Notes: generated by a model not told the origin, from the sequence alone. A stretch of 64,000 nucleotides of DNA from Leifsonia sp. CL147 (GCF_900114565.1 NZ_FOTM01000010.1:1-64000); one strand, 5' to 3'. Positions 15,767 through 24,384 are shown, numbered from the stretch's first letter. Numbers and translations: made by a program.

Positions 15767-16858
15767 GTGACCACAGCCGTTCTCGGTCCGATCCGGACCA
15801 CCAAGGCGCGGTCCGCCCGCCCGCCGATCACCAGCAGCTACAGCGATCTGCTTGCTCAGGTGCGTGACGAGGGTCTCCTCGAACGCCGGCGCGGTTTCTA
15901 CATCCTGACGTTCGCCGTCGTCGCCCTGGCACTGGCCGGCGCTGTCGCCGGTCTGGTCCTGCTCGGCGACTCCTGGTTCACCCTCCTGATCGCCGGAGCG
16001 CTCGGCGTCATCTTCACACAGTTCGCCTTCCTCGCGCATGAGGCATCGCACCGTCAGGTCTTCGCCTCCGGCCCCGCCAACGATCGGGCGGGCCGTTTTC
16101 TCGCGACCTGGCTCGTCGGGATGAGCTACCAGTGGTGGATGACGAAGCACACCCGTCATCACGCCAACCCGAACACGATCGGCAAAGACCCGGACATCGC
16201 CCGCGACACGATCTCGTTCACCGAGGCGGACGCGGCACGGGCGACCGGATTCCAGCGTGCGCTCACCCGCCGCCAGGGCTACCTGTTCTTCCCGCTCCTG
16301 CTCCTGGAAGGCGTCAACCTCCACGTGACGTCCGTGCGGTCCCTTCTCGGCAAGACGCCGATTCCCGGCCGCGCGAGGGAACTCACGGCCATCTTCGTCC
16401 GGTTCGCGATCTACGTCAGCGCTGTCTTCCTGCTGCTGCCGGTGGGCGTCGCGTTCGCGTTCCTCGGCGTGCAGCTCGCCGTCTTCGGCCTCTACATGGG
16501 CGCCTCGTTCGCGCCGAACCACAAGGGTATGCCGCAGCTGCCCGAGGGCTCGCGCGTCAACTTCCTCGACAAGCAGGTCCTCACCTCCCGCAACATCGCC
16601 GGTGGCTGGCGGATGAACATGTTCATGGGCGGCCTCAACCACCAGATCGAGCACCACCTCTTCCCGAGCATGCCGCGGCCGCACCTCGCACGCGCCCGGC
16701 AGCTGACCATGGCGCACTGCGCCGGGCTCGGCATCCCGTACACCGAGACCACCCTGGTGAAGTCGTATGCGATCGTCATCCGGTACCTCAACGAGGTCGG
16801 GCTGAGCGCCCGCGACCCGTTCGACTGTCCGGCCGCCGACGCTTACCGGCGGCGATGA
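15767..16858 (+). CDS. Membrane fatty-acid desaturase (acyl-CoA/lipid desaturase)
   Basis: 363 residues from GTG 15767, six bases after GCGGAGG. Three histidine boxes are present: HEASH (about 122), HTRHH (about 158) and NHQIEHH (about 288), the di-iron ligands of membrane desaturases. Hydrophobic segments flank them at about 45-95 and 205-250. The enzyme inserts a cis double bond in acyl chains of lipids or acyl-CoA. Placement 163 bases after a cold-shock gene fits membrane-fluidity adjustment in the cold, though co-transcription is not shown. The Arg-rich C-terminus YRRR is cytoplasmic. Confidence 0.9.
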   Translation: MTTAVLGPIRTTKARSARPPITSSYSDLLAQVRDEGLLERRRGFYILTFAVVALALAGAVAGLVLLGDSWFTLLIAGALGVIFTQFAFLAHEASHRQVFASGPANDRAGRFLATWLVGMSYQWWMTKHTRHHANPNTIGKDPDIARDTISFTEADAARATGFQRALTRRQGYLFFPLLLLEGVNLHVTSVRSLLGKTPIPGRARELTAIFVRFAIYVSAVFLLLPVGVAFAFLGVQLAVFGLYMGASFAPNHKGMPQLPEGSRVNFLDKQVLTSRNIAGGWRMNMFMGGLNHQIEHHLFPSMPRPHLARARQLTMAHCAGLGIPYTETTLVKSYAIVIRYLNEVGLSARDPFDCPAADAYRRR

Positions 16859-16941
16859 CCGGGCAGCTCTGAGACACGTCTGCGGCGTAGTCCTGCGGCA
16901 AACATCCTCGCGAGGCGTACGGTGAAGCCGGGAGGTGCTCG

Positions 16942-17274
16942 ATGGGCTACATGATGTACGACAGCAGCACGCAGATCTCGTTCGAGGATCGCGTTCTCGC
17001 GCATCTGGAAGTCGTGATCGTGTCCAAGCTCCGGCGCAAGGAGTCCTTCGCACTGAGCTGGCGGGAGACGCCCGAGAACGGCGACGGGCGCACTACGGTG
17101 TGGATCGATCCCTCCATCCCGCTCCGCTTCCGGTTCAGCGGTTCCCGGCCGCCGGCGCTGGACCGGGACTGGATCGAGCGGCTCGCCGTGGCGGCCGCCA
17201 GCTCGACCGGTCTGATCGCCGTCGACGAGCTCGGCCAGCCGGTGACCGGCACCACGCACGAACGCGGGGTCTAG
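16942..17274 (+). CDS. DUF7882-like small conserved actinobacterial protein
   Basis: 110 residues from ATG 16942 with GGAGG six bases upstream. The pattern LAHLEVVIVSKLRRKESFALSW (split as LAHLEVVIVSKL and RRKESFALSW), then TTVWIDPSIPLRF and DRDWIERLAVAAASS, matches a small Microbacteriaceae family that has sometimes been labelled ATP-dependent DNA ligase without support. There is no nucleotidyltransferase KxDG motif, so that label should not be used. It is soluble, with no known function. It converges with the APH-type kinase across a family A array. Confidence 0.8.
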   Translation: MGYMMYDSSTQISFEDRVLAHLEVVIVSKLRRKESFALSWRETPENGDGRTTVWIDPSIPLRFRFSGSRPPALDRDWIERLAVAAASSTGLIAVDELGQPVTGTTHERGV

Positions 17275-17305
17275 CTGTAGTTCCCGCCTGCGTGCCCGAA
17301 GCGAC

Positions 17306-17438
17306 ATTCGTGACGAATCGTCGCGTCGGCGGCGTGGGAGTGCACATTCGTGACGAATCGTCGCTTCGGCGGCGTGGGAGTGCACATTCGTGACGAATCG
17401 TCGCTTCGGCGGCGTGGGAGTGCACATTCGTGACGAAT
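17306..17438. repeat. Family A tandem array, four copies with a 40-bp period
   Basis: ATTCGTGACGAAT recurs at 17306, 17346, 17386 and 17426, exactly 40 bases apart. In the first three copies the 3' flank is CGTCGC instead of GTCGC, and the spacer GGCGGCGTGGGAGTGC differs from the 14.7-kb spacer, so the two arrays diverged after their origin. The array sits between the convergent ends at 17274 and 17476. Confidence 0.88.
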
Positions 17439-17475
17439 CTCGCGCCCTGTGGAGGCGGCAGATCCGCGTCGAGGG

Positions 17476-18351
17476 TCAGCCCGCGAGCTGCGTCAGGGCG
17501 TGGCGGGCCAGCGACGCCATGCGGGCGTTGTCGTCCGAGGCGGTCGCCAGGGCAGAGGCCGTGACGACGGCCCAGCCGCGGGCCCGGCGCCAGGTCGCAG
17601 CGTCGGGCGGGGCAGGCAGCGCGCGGCGGAAGCGCTCGCGGGCATCCCCCTCGAAGGTCAACCACGCGGTCGCGAGGTCGGTCGCCGGGTCGCCGGAGGT
17701 CACATCCCCGAAGTCGAGCACCGCCGCCAGCCCGCCCTCCGGAGTGAGCAGCAGGTTCCCGGGATGCAGGTCGCCGTGCAGGAGCAGCGGCGCGCCGTCC
17801 CAGGGTGGCGCGTCGAGGGCCTCGCGCCACGCCTGCTCGAGGCCGGCCACCTCCATCCGTCCGGACAGCGACCGGAGCCGCTCGCGGACCACCTCGTGCC
17901 GGGATGCCAGCGGAACCCCGCGGACGGGGTTGCGCGGAGCATCGGGCGCCGGAACCGCGAGCTCTCCGACGAAGTCCGCCAGCGGCTCGGCGATGCCCGC
18001 ACGGCCCGCCCCGTCCACCGAGGCTCCGTCGACGCCCTCGAACCACTCGACGACGCTCCACGGCCAGGGGAACGCGGCGGACGGCACCCCGGCCCGGAGC
18101 GGGACGGGGACGGCGACGTGCACCCGCGCGGCGATCGCGGGAAGCATCCGCTGTTCGTGCTCGATGAGGTGGGCGGCCACCTCCCGGCGCGGGATGCGCA
18201 CCGCGAGGTCCTCGCCGAGGCGGTACAGCTGGTTGTCCCAGCCGTCCGAGACCAACCGCAGTCGGCCCGCGAGGTCGGGATGCTGCTCGGCGAGCAGGCG
18301 GGACACGAGGGCAGCGTCGCTGCGGATATCCGCTCGGGGCGTGTCGCTCAC
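17476..18351 (-). CDS. Aminoglycoside phosphotransferase-family kinase
   Basis: 291 residues of the APH/choline-kinase fold. The Brenner-type catalytic motif is LLHGDLHPGNLL (about 190-201) and the metal-binding motif is VLDFGDVTSGDPATDLA (about 212-228). The N-terminal lobe has the nucleotide-binding LVSDGWDNQLYRLG and VRIPRRE strand. Such proteins phosphorylate aminoglycosides, macrolides, choline, homoserine or other small molecules. Macrolide phosphotransferase-like sequences share this layout, but resistance cannot be assumed for a chromosomal copy. It is monocistronic. Confidence 0.85.
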   Translation of the reverse strand: MSDTPRADIRSDAALVSRLLAEQHPDLAGRLRLVSDGWDNQLYRLGEDLAVRIPRREVAAHLIEHEQRMLPAIAARVHVAVPVPLRAGVPSAAFPWPWSVVEWFEGVDGASVDGAGRAGIAEPLADFVGELAVPAPDAPRNPVRGVPLASRHEVVRERLRSLSGRMEVAGLEQAWREALDAPPWDGAPLLLHGDLHPGNLLLTPEGGLAAVLDFGDVTSGDPATDLATAWLTFEGDARERFRRALPAPPDAATWRRARGWAVVTASALATASDDNARMASLARHALTQLAG

Positions 18352-18482
18352 CGCTCGACGGTATCAGGAACGGCACGCCGACTATCAGAATCGTGCGCTC
18401 TGCGCATCCACACCGCAGGATCGTTGCGTCGCGCGCGAAACGGATGCGGGATCTTTGTGACAGCATGGCCGACGGAGGATTC

Positions 18483-19862
18483 ATGACCAGCACGCCAGCC
18501 CAGCCGCACGACCGGATGCACGCCGTGACGCCGGAGACCCGCGAACTCGTCGACCTGGTGCTCGACTATTCGCGCCGCCGCATTCTCAGCGAGGACACGC
18601 CGCTGGACAAGCCACTGCCCGAGTTCGAGCTCCGCCGCCTCGCCGGGCAGACCGTCTCAGAGTCCGGAATGGGCGCGGAGCGGGCGCTCGCCCTGTTCGA
18701 GCACGTCCTCGCACCCGCCTGCATCACGACCGACCACCCGCGGTACCTGTCGTTCATCCCCACCGCGCCGACGAAGGCGGCCACCGCCTTCGACCTGGTC
18801 GTGTCGGCCAGCGCTGTGTACGGCGGGTCCTGGCTGGAGGGCTCCGGCGCCGTCTATGCCGAGAACCAGGTGCTCTCCTGGCTGGCCGCCGAGTTCGGGC
18901 TGCCGCCCACCGCGGGCGGGGTGTTCGTGCAGGGCGGGACGCTCGGCAACCTCTCCGCCCTCGTCGCCGCGCGCGATGTCGCCCGGACGGAGCACGGAAA
19001 CCCCAGCGGGCGCTGGGTGATCGTCTGCAGCGCCGAGGCGCACTCCTCGATCTCGTCCGCTGCCCGGGTGATGGATGTGGATGTGGTGGCGGTCTCCCCG
19101 GGCGAGTCGGGCGTGCTGACCGGGGATGCCGTGCGCCCGGCCCTGCAGGAGTACGGGGATGCGGTCCTCGCGGTCGTCGCGACCGGCGGCTCCACCAACT
19201 TCGGCATCGTCGACGATATCGCCTCGATCGCCGCACTCAAGTCCGAGTTCTCCTTCTGGCTGCACATCGACGGCGCGTACGGGCTGGCCGGGATGCTGTC
19301 GCCTCTCGCACGCCGGCGCTTCGCCGGCGTCGAGCACGCCGACTCGGTCATCGTCGATCCGCACAAGTGGCTGTTCGCGCCGTTCGACGCCTGCGCCCTG
19401 ATCTACCGTGACCCGGAGGCCGGCCGCCGTGCCCACACGCAGCATGCCGAGTACCTCGACACGCTCACGGACACGACCGAGTGGAGCCCGTCCGACTACG
19501 CGGCGCATCTGACGCGCCGTGCGCGGGGGCTGCCGTTCTGGTTCTCGCTGGCGTCGCACGGCGCGGCCGCCTATCGCGACGCGATCACCGCATCCATCCG
19601 GCTCGCCGCGCAGATCGCCGACGAGCTCGAGCGGCGCGACGGGTTCCGCCTGGTGCGGCGCCCGCAGCTCTCGGTCGTGGTGTTCGAGCGGGAGGGGTGG
19701 GCGAAGGAGGACTACGCGGTGTGGTCCGCGCGGCTGCTGGAGGAGCAGCGCGCGTTCGTTACCCCGAGCTCGCATGCGGGCCGCCCGAACTCGCGCTTCG
19801 CCATCTTGAACCCGCTGACGACCTTCGACGACCTGGTAGGCATCCTCGACACGATGGAGTGA
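18483..19862 (+). CDS. PLP-dependent group II decarboxylase (aromatic/acidic amino-acid decarboxylase-like)
   Basis: 459 residues from ATG 18483, chosen because ACGGAGG lies four bases upstream; another ATG at 18465 is in frame. The fold-type I landmarks are FVQGGTLGNLSALVAAR, SAEAHSSI, the cofactor aspartate in HIDGAYGLAG and the Schiff-base lysine in VDPHKWLFAPFD. The family removes CO2 from glutamate, aspartate, 2,4-diaminobutyrate or aromatic amino acids. Substrate is not readable from the sequence. Monocistronic, ending in a strong hairpin at 19901. Confidence 0.88.
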   Translation: MTSTPAQPHDRMHAVTPETRELVDLVLDYSRRRILSEDTPLDKPLPEFELRRLAGQTVSESGMGAERALALFEHVLAPACITTDHPRYLSFIPTAPTKAATAFDLVVSASAVYGGSWLEGSGAVYAENQVLSWLAAEFGLPPTAGGVFVQGGTLGNLSALVAARDVARTEHGNPSGRWVIVCSAEAHSSISSAARVMDVDVVAVSPGESGVLTGDAVRPALQEYGDAVLAVVATGGSTNFGIVDDIASIAALKSEFSFWLHIDGAYGLAGMLSPLARRRFAGVEHADSVIVDPHKWLFAPFDACALIYRDPEAGRRAHTQHAEYLDTLTDTTEWSPSDYAAHLTRRARGLPFWFSLASHGAAAYRDAITASIRLAAQIADELERRDGFRLVRRPQLSVVVFEREGWAKEDYAVWSARLLEEQRAFVTPSSHAGRPNSRFAILNPLTTFDDLVGILDTME

Positions 19863-19900
19863 GCGGCGCGGTCGCGAGCGCCGGCCGGACCCGGACATGC

Positions 19901-19936
19901 GGAAGACCCTGTGCCGTCCGGGGCACAGGGTCTTCC
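19901..19936. terminator. Perfect 15-bp bidirectional hairpin
   Basis: GGAAGACCCTGTGCC (19901-19915) is exactly complementary to GGCACAGGGTCTTCC (19922-19936), with a six-base loop. It lies between the convergent stops at 19862 and 19959. There is no clear T-run, but the stem is among the strongest in the window. It is unlike families A, B and C. Confidence 0.75.
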
Positions 19937-19958
19937 GGGTCCGTGGAGGGGAGAGGTG

Positions 19959-20213
19959 TCAGACGATGTCGTCCGACTCGCCCGACCGGCGCGTCACCCG
20001 GTCGCCCGTCGCAGGGTCGACCGCTGTGCGCGTCGTGGCGATGGAGGTGCGACGCCGCGTGATCAGGATGATCCCGACGATGATGCCGATGACGCCGGCG
20101 ACCATCAGGATGTACCCCACGAGGTGGAGGTCGATCCAGCTCACCTGGACGTTCAGGGCGAACGCGAGGATCGCGCCGACGACGACGAGGAAGATTCCGG
20201 CGCCGAGACTCAT
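19959..20213 (-). CDS. DUF6458-family two-TM membrane protein
   Basis: 84 residues. Two membrane helices (5-25 and 31-50: IFLVVVGAILAFAL and LVGYILMVAGVIGIIVGIIL) are joined by a short outside loop with VQVSWIDLHLVG, the family hallmark. A basic segment, TRRRTS, and an acidic tail follow. The family is common and small in actinobacteria; its function is unknown. It lies ten bases behind the small membrane gene at 20224, so both are probably co-transcribed. Confidence 0.85.
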   Translation of the reverse strand: MSLGAGIFLVVVGAILAFALNVQVSWIDLHLVGYILMVAGVIGIIVGIILITRRRTSIATTRTAVDPATGDRVTRRSGESDDIV

Positions 20214-20223
20214 GGGATGCCTC

Positions 20224-20388
20224 CTATACCCGTCGGCTCCCGGTGAGCAGCCGCACCAGCCAGACGATCACAGCCAGGACGAGCAGGATGATCCCCACCC
20301 ACAGGAGGAAGTTCAACGACTGCACGAAGCCCCCGGTGAGCAGCAGGATGATCGCGATGATGGCGATGATGATGAGCAGGATGTTCAT
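20224..20388 (-). CDS. Very small two-TM membrane protein
   Basis: 54 residues from ATG 20388, with AAAGGA eight bases upstream; a longer start would add a charged stretch. Nearly the whole protein is two hydrophobic helices, NILLIIIAIIAIILLLTGG and LWVGIILLVLAVIVWLVR, ending in a basic GSRRV. It resembles the small stress-related membrane peptides found in many bacteria, but no exact family can be claimed. It precedes the DUF6458 gene in the same direction. Confidence 0.7.
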   Translation of the reverse strand: MNILLIIIAIIAIILLLTGGFVQSLNFLLWVGIILLVLAVIVWLVRLLTGSRRV

Positions 20389-20438
20389 GGAGAAGTGTCC
20401 TTTCTCTGACGACTCCACGTAACAACTGCTTCAATTGC

Positions 20439-20966
20439 CTAGGAATCCCCTTGACTTCGGGTTCGTTTCGGCCTAACCGCGCGCTCGCTGGCGATCCGGT
20501 CGACGGTCTGGCGCATCTTCGCCAGAAAGCGCGTGACCGTCTCGGCCTCGTCCGGGCTGAGCTCTGCGGTGGCCGCGGCGATCTGCTCCTGGGCGGCCTG
20601 CAGCAGCGGCCCGGTGTCCCCGAGGGAGTCGCGGGTGGGGACGAGCTCGACGGAGCGCTTGTCGACGCGGCTCGGCCGGCGCTCGACGAATCCGCCGCGC
20701 ACCAGCCGGTCGACGAGCAGGGTCGTGGACGCGCTGGAGATCCCGAGGTAGGCGCTCAGGTCCTTCGCGAAGGTCGGCCGGCCGGCGGCCGTGTTGTCCA
20801 GGATCAGGCGGAGCGCGAGGAGGTCGTTGTCCCCGATGCCCATGGCGGCCCCGGTGCGCCGGCGCATCGCCGCCTCGGCCGCACGATAGACCTGAAGCGC
20901 CTCGAGGACGGCCGTATCCGGCCGGGGCGCCGGGTCCGGCTCAGGCACCTCCGGTTCGTGCTTCAC
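20439..20966 (-). CDS. MarR-family transcriptional regulator
   Basis: 175 residues. The winged helix runs from about 45 to 120: LLALRLILDN, the recognition part YLGISSASTTLLVDRLV, and the wing RPSRVDKRSVELVPT, with the D-K-R triad of MarR wings. N- and C-terminal helices would form the dimer. The N-terminus is Pro/Glu-rich. It is divergent from the Ser/Thr kinase gene and lies upstream of the two small membrane-protein genes in the same direction, 50 bases away, so it may control them. Confidence 0.85.
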   Translation of the reverse strand: MKHEPEVPEPDPAPRPDTAVLEALQVYRAAEAAMRRRTGAAMGIGDNDLLALRLILDNTAAGRPTFAKDLSAYLGISSASTTLLVDRLVRGGFVERRPSRVDKRSVELVPTRDSLGDTGPLLQAAQEQIAAATAELSPDEAETVTRFLAKMRQTVDRIASERAVRPKRTRSQGDS

Positions 20967-21028
20967 CCTTCCCAGTCATGCCCTCCTCGCGCGCGTGCGC
21001 AACGGGGGTGGACCTGACTGTCGGTGGA

Positions 21029-21057
21029 TTCACGGAGACGCGATGCGCGCGTATGCT
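21029..21057 (+). promoter_or_regulatory. Promoter of the Ser/Thr kinase gene, probably leaderless
   Basis: TTCACG (21029-21034), 17 bases, then TATGCT (21052-21057). The GTG start at 21064 comes six bases after the -10 box, so transcription and translation would begin at the same place. Confidence 0.55.
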
Positions 21058-21063
21058 CGCGCG

Positions 21064-22347
21064 GTGGACGATCGAGTGCTGCTGGACCGGTACGAGTTGA
21101 CGGGGCGGCTCGGGCACGGCGGCATGGCGTCCGTGTACCGCGCGACGGACCTCCTGCTGGACCGCGAGGTCGCGGTGAAGCTGTTCGATCGCGGAACGGC
21201 GGTGGAGGATGCCCGGCGGCGCGGCGAGGCGACTGCGCTCGCACGATTGAGCCACCCGCACCTCGTCGCGCTCCATGACGCGCACCTGGCCGCTGACGGC
21301 GACGAGACGCCGAGCTTCCTGGTGATGGAGCTGGTGGACGGCGAGGACCTGCGCACCCGCCTCGAGCGCGGCCCCCTTCCGGCGGACGAGGCGGTGGAGG
21401 TCGCCGTCGGGATCGCGGAGGCGCTCGTCGTCGTCCACGGCGCCGGGATGGTGCACCGCGACCTCAAGCCGGGCAACATCCTCCTCGCCGGTCCGAGCGT
21501 GCCGGGGGGCCGACCGGTCGTGAAGCTCGCCGATTTCGGCATCGCGCATCTGCTGGGTTCCGACCGGATCACCACGATCGGCACCGTGATCGGCACGGCC
21601 GGCTACCTCAGTCCCGAGCAGTTCCTGGGCGGTGAGCCCGGGCCGTCGGTCGACATCTATGCGCTCGGCCTCGTCGTGCTGGAGGCGCTCACGGGCGTTC
21701 GCGAGTATCCCGGCACCCCGCTGGAGGCCGTGGCGGCGCGTGCGGATCACGACCCCCGCATCCCCTCGTCCCTCCCGGAGGACTGGCGCGGACTCCTCGG
21801 AGCGATGACCGCGCGCGACCCCGCCCGGCGGCCCACCGCGATGGAGGTCGCGGTGATGGCACGGGAGCTCGCTCCGCAGCTCGACGGCTGGATGCCGGAG
21901 CCGGGTGCGGGGGAGGTGCTGCCGGGTGCGGCCGCTCCCGCACTCCAGTCGGCGGGGAATGCCGGGGATGCCGAGCCGGCCGGAGCTACCGGGACCACCC
22001 GGGTCCTGCCGGCCTCGCACGCGCAACGCCGCCGCCGCGGCTTCCTCACGGCCGGCGCCGTCGCGGGCTCCCTTCTCGTGATCGCGTCCGCGCTCGCCCT
22101 GGGCAGCCTCATGGCGCCCGCCGACCAGAAGCCCGAGACCGTGCCGACGACTCCGAGGCCGACGCCGAGCGTGGTGGCTCCGCCGGCCACGGTCGCACCG
22201 CCCGCCACGACGCCCGCCCCGGGCCAGGGCACGTCGGGGACCCAGACGAATCCGGCGAACGGCCCCGCGCAGCAGGGCCCGGCCGGCGGCGGCGGCCCCG
22301 GCAAGGGCCCCGGCAAGAACAACGGCGGCGGCAAAGGCCATGGCTGA
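21064..22347 (+). CDS. Membrane Ser/Thr protein kinase (PknB-like, without PASTA domains)
   Basis: 427 residues from GTG 21064. The kinase domain spans about 5-270: Gly loop GRLGHGGMASVYRA, VAVKLF lysine, catalytic HRDLKPGNIL, the DFG motif (LADFGIAHL) and an APE-like SPEQF. A membrane helix at about 340-360 (FLTAGAVAGSLLVIASALAL) is followed by a Pro/Thr-rich and then Gly/Asn/Lys-rich outside tail ending GGGKGHG. PASTA repeats, which sense peptidoglycan in PknB, are absent, so the signal differs. The lipid kinase gene follows 39 bases later. Confidence 0.9.
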   Translation: MDDRVLLDRYELTGRLGHGGMASVYRATDLLLDREVAVKLFDRGTAVEDARRRGEATALARLSHPHLVALHDAHLAADGDETPSFLVMELVDGEDLRTRLERGPLPADEAVEVAVGIAEALVVVHGAGMVHRDLKPGNILLAGPSVPGGRPVVKLADFGIAHLLGSDRITTIGTVIGTAGYLSPEQFLGGEPGPSVDIYALGLVVLEALTGVREYPGTPLEAVAARADHDPRIPSSLPEDWRGLLGAMTARDPARRPTAMEVAVMARELAPQLDGWMPEPGAGEVLPGAAAPALQSAGNAGDAEPAGATGTTRVLPASHAQRRRRGFLTAGAVAGSLLVIASALALGSLMAPADQKPETVPTTPRPTPSVVAPPATVAPPATTPAPGQGTSGTQTNPANGPAQQGPAGGGGPGKGPGKNNGGGKGHG

Positions 22348-22351
22348 CCGC

Positions 22352-22380
22352 TTCCGCGGTCCGTACTCCGCCGGTACTGT
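22352..22380 (+). promoter_or_regulatory. Possible leaderless promoter of the lipid kinase gene
   Basis: TTCCGC (22352-22357), 17 bases, then TACTGT (22375-22380), with the GTG start at 22387, six bases further. The -35 match is weak; the spacing copies that of the kinase gene upstream. Confidence 0.35.
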
Positions 22381-22386
22381 CGTGAG

Positions 22387-23382
22387 GTGCCAGCCGAGCC
22401 CCAGCATCCCGAACCCCGGACAGCCGCCATCGTCGTCAACCCGGTCAAGGTGGATGCGCCCGCCCTCCGCACGGCGCTGGCCGCCGCCGAGCAGCGTTAC
22501 GGGTGGGGGGAGACGCTGTGGCTGGAGACGACGGAGGACGACCCGGGCACCGGACAGGCGATGGAGGCACTCGACCGCGGTGTGGATGTGGTGATCGCTG
22601 CGGGAGGCGACGGAACCGTGCGGACCGTGGCTGAGACGCTGCAGGGGACCGGGGTCCCGCTGGCCCTGCTTCCCTCCGGCACGGGCAACCTGCTGGCGCG
22701 CAACCTCGACCTGACTCTGGACGACGTGGAGAACGCCCTCGAGTCGGCGCTCGACGGCGACGACCGCGCCATCGACGTCGGCGTCGTGGAGCTGCGCGAC
22801 GGCAGCGGACCCACCCGGCGGCACGCGTACCTGGTGATGGCGGGCGTGGGGATCGATGCCCGCATGATCGCCGCCACCGACGAAGACCTGAAGGAGCGTC
22901 ACGGCTGGCTCGCCTATGTGAAAGCGATCGGCACCGTGCTCCGCGACAAGAACCAGCTGCGGGTCCGCTACCAGCTCGACGAGAAAGGCACGCATTCGGC
23001 ACGCGCGCACAGCGTCCTGATCGGCAACTGCGGTTCGCTGCCGGCCAACATCCTGCTCCTGCCGGAAGCGGCGGTGGACGACGGGGAGCTGGACATCGTC
23101 GTGCTGCGGCCCGAGGGGTTCCTCGGCTGGCTGCAGATCGTGGTCAAGATCTTCTGGGAGAACGGCGTGCTCCGCCGCACCTCCGTCGGCCGCCGCCTGA
23201 TGGGCGCCGACAAGGAGGTGCGGGCGATGAACTACCTGAAGGGCAGCCGGTTCGTGATGCGGCTGAGCCGGCCCCAGGAGGTGGAGCTGGACGGCGACCT
23301 GTTCGGCCGCGCGTCCGCACTCCGGACCTGGGTCGAGGCCGGCGGGCTCACGGTGAAGGTGCCGCGCCCGGTGGAGCTGTAG
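22387..23382 (+). CDS. Diacylglycerol/sphingosine kinase-family lipid kinase
   Basis: 331 residues. The nucleotide-binding motif AAGGDGTVRTVAETL is near 71-85 and the substrate motif LLPSGTGNLLARNL near 97-110; the C-terminal beta domain contains LLPEAAVDDGELDIVVLRP and a final acidic VELDGD. The family phosphorylates diacylglycerol or related lipids at the membrane surface using ATP, returning them to phosphatidic acid. It starts at GTG 22387 and ends four bases before the convergent GAPDH stop, without any hairpin. Confidence 0.85.
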   Translation: MPAEPQHPEPRTAAIVVNPVKVDAPALRTALAAAEQRYGWGETLWLETTEDDPGTGQAMEALDRGVDVVIAAGGDGTVRTVAETLQGTGVPLALLPSGTGNLLARNLDLTLDDVENALESALDGDDRAIDVGVVELRDGSGPTRRHAYLVMAGVGIDARMIAATDEDLKERHGWLAYVKAIGTVLRDKNQLRVRYQLDEKGTHSARAHSVLIGNCGSLPANILLLPEAAVDDGELDIVVLRPEGFLGWLQIVVKIFWENGVLRRTSVGRRLMGADKEVRAMNYLKGSRFVMRLSRPQEVELDGDLFGRASALRTWVEAGGLTVKVPRPVEL

Positions 23383-23385
23383 GAC

Positions 23386-24384
23386 TCAGCCCCGGGCGAG
23401 CAGCTCCAGTGTGTCGACCACGCGATTGGAGAAACCCCACTCGTTGTCATACCAGGCGACGACCTTGACGTGCCGCCCATCCACTCGCGTGAGGGCTGCG
23501 TCGAAGATCGAGGACGCCGGCTGGCCGGTGATGTCGCTGGAGACCAGCGGCTCGTCGGCGAAGTCGAGGATGCCGCGCAGCGGGCCGTCGGCGGCGGACC
23601 GGTACGCGGCGAGCACCTCGTCGCGGGTCACCTCGCGCTCGACGGTCGTGTTCAGCTCCACGATCGAGCCGACCGGGACGGGGACGCGGATGGAGTCGCC
23701 GGAGAGCTTGCCGTCGAGCTGCGGGAGCACCAGGCCGATCGCCTTCGCGGCGCCGGTCGTGGTCGGGACGATGTTCACGGCGGCGGCCCGCGCGCGGCGC
23801 AGGTCGCGGTGCGGGCCGTCCTGGAGGTTCTGCTCCTGCGTGTAGGCGTGGACCGTCGTCATGAAGCCGTGCTCGATGCCGGCCAGGTCGTCCAGCACCG
23901 CGGCCAGCGGCGCGAGCGCGTTCGTCGTGCAGGAGGCGTTCGAGACGATGACATGCGTCGCGGGGTCGAAGGCGTCGGTGTTCACGCCGTAGGCGAGAGT
24001 GACGTCCGCGCCGTCGGCCGGGGCGCTGACGAGCACCCGCTTGGCGCCTGCGGTGAGGTGGGCGCGCGCGGCGTCCGCCGAGGTGAAGCGGCCCGTCGAC
24101 TCGAGCACGACATCCACGCCGAGCTCCTTCCACGGCAGGTCGGCGGGCTCGCGCTCGGCCAGCACGCGGATGCGGCGGCCGTCGACGACGAGGGTGTCGC
24201 CGTCGACCTCGACGCTGCGGCCCAGACGGCCGAGGGAGCTGTCGTACTTCAGCAGGTGGGCGAGCGTGGCCGGTGCCGTCAGGTCGTTGAGGGCGACGAC
24301 CTCGAGCTCGGAGTCGCGCTCCAGGAGGGCGCGGAGGGTGTTGCGGCCGATCCGGCCGAATCCGTTGATGGCGATGCGGGTCAT
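23386..24384 (-). CDS. gap: Glyceraldehyde-3-phosphate dehydrogenase, type I
   Basis: 332 residues from ATG 24384 with AAAGGA upstream. INGFGRIGRN begins the NAD domain, the catalytic cysteine is in SNASCTTNALAPL (about 150), the histidine in TTVHAYTQEQNLQDG and the C-terminal WYDNEWGFSNR is intact. The enzyme oxidises glyceraldehyde-3-phosphate to 1,3-bisphosphoglycerate in glycolysis. The usual partners pgk and tpiA are not adjacent, so this may be a second, stand-alone isozyme. The main gap copy may lie elsewhere. Confidence 0.93.
   Translation of the reverse strand: MTRIAINGFGRIGRNTLRALLERDSELEVVALNDLTAPATLAHLLKYDSSLGRLGRSVEVDGDTLVVDGRRIRVLAEREPADLPWKELGVDVVLESTGRFTSADAARAHLTAGAKRVLVSAPADGADVTLAYGVNTDAFDPATHVIVSNASCTTNALAPLAAVLDDLAGIEHGFMTTVHAYTQEQNLQDGPHRDLRRARAAAVNIVPTTTGAAKAIGLVLPQLDGKLSGDSIRVPVPVGSIVELNTTVEREVTRDEVLAAYRSAADGPLRGILDFADEPLVSSDITGQPASSIFDAALTRVDGRHVKVVAWYDNEWGFSNRVVDTLELLARG

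Noticed and set aside
16942-17274. ATP-dependent DNA ligase label for the small protein
   Set aside because: There is no KxDG nucleotidyltransferase motif, and 110 residues are too few; the label is carried over from old annotations.
17476-18351. Antibiotic resistance gene
   Set aside because: The APH fold is clear, but many chromosomal members act on other small molecules; nothing here indicates a resistance cassette.
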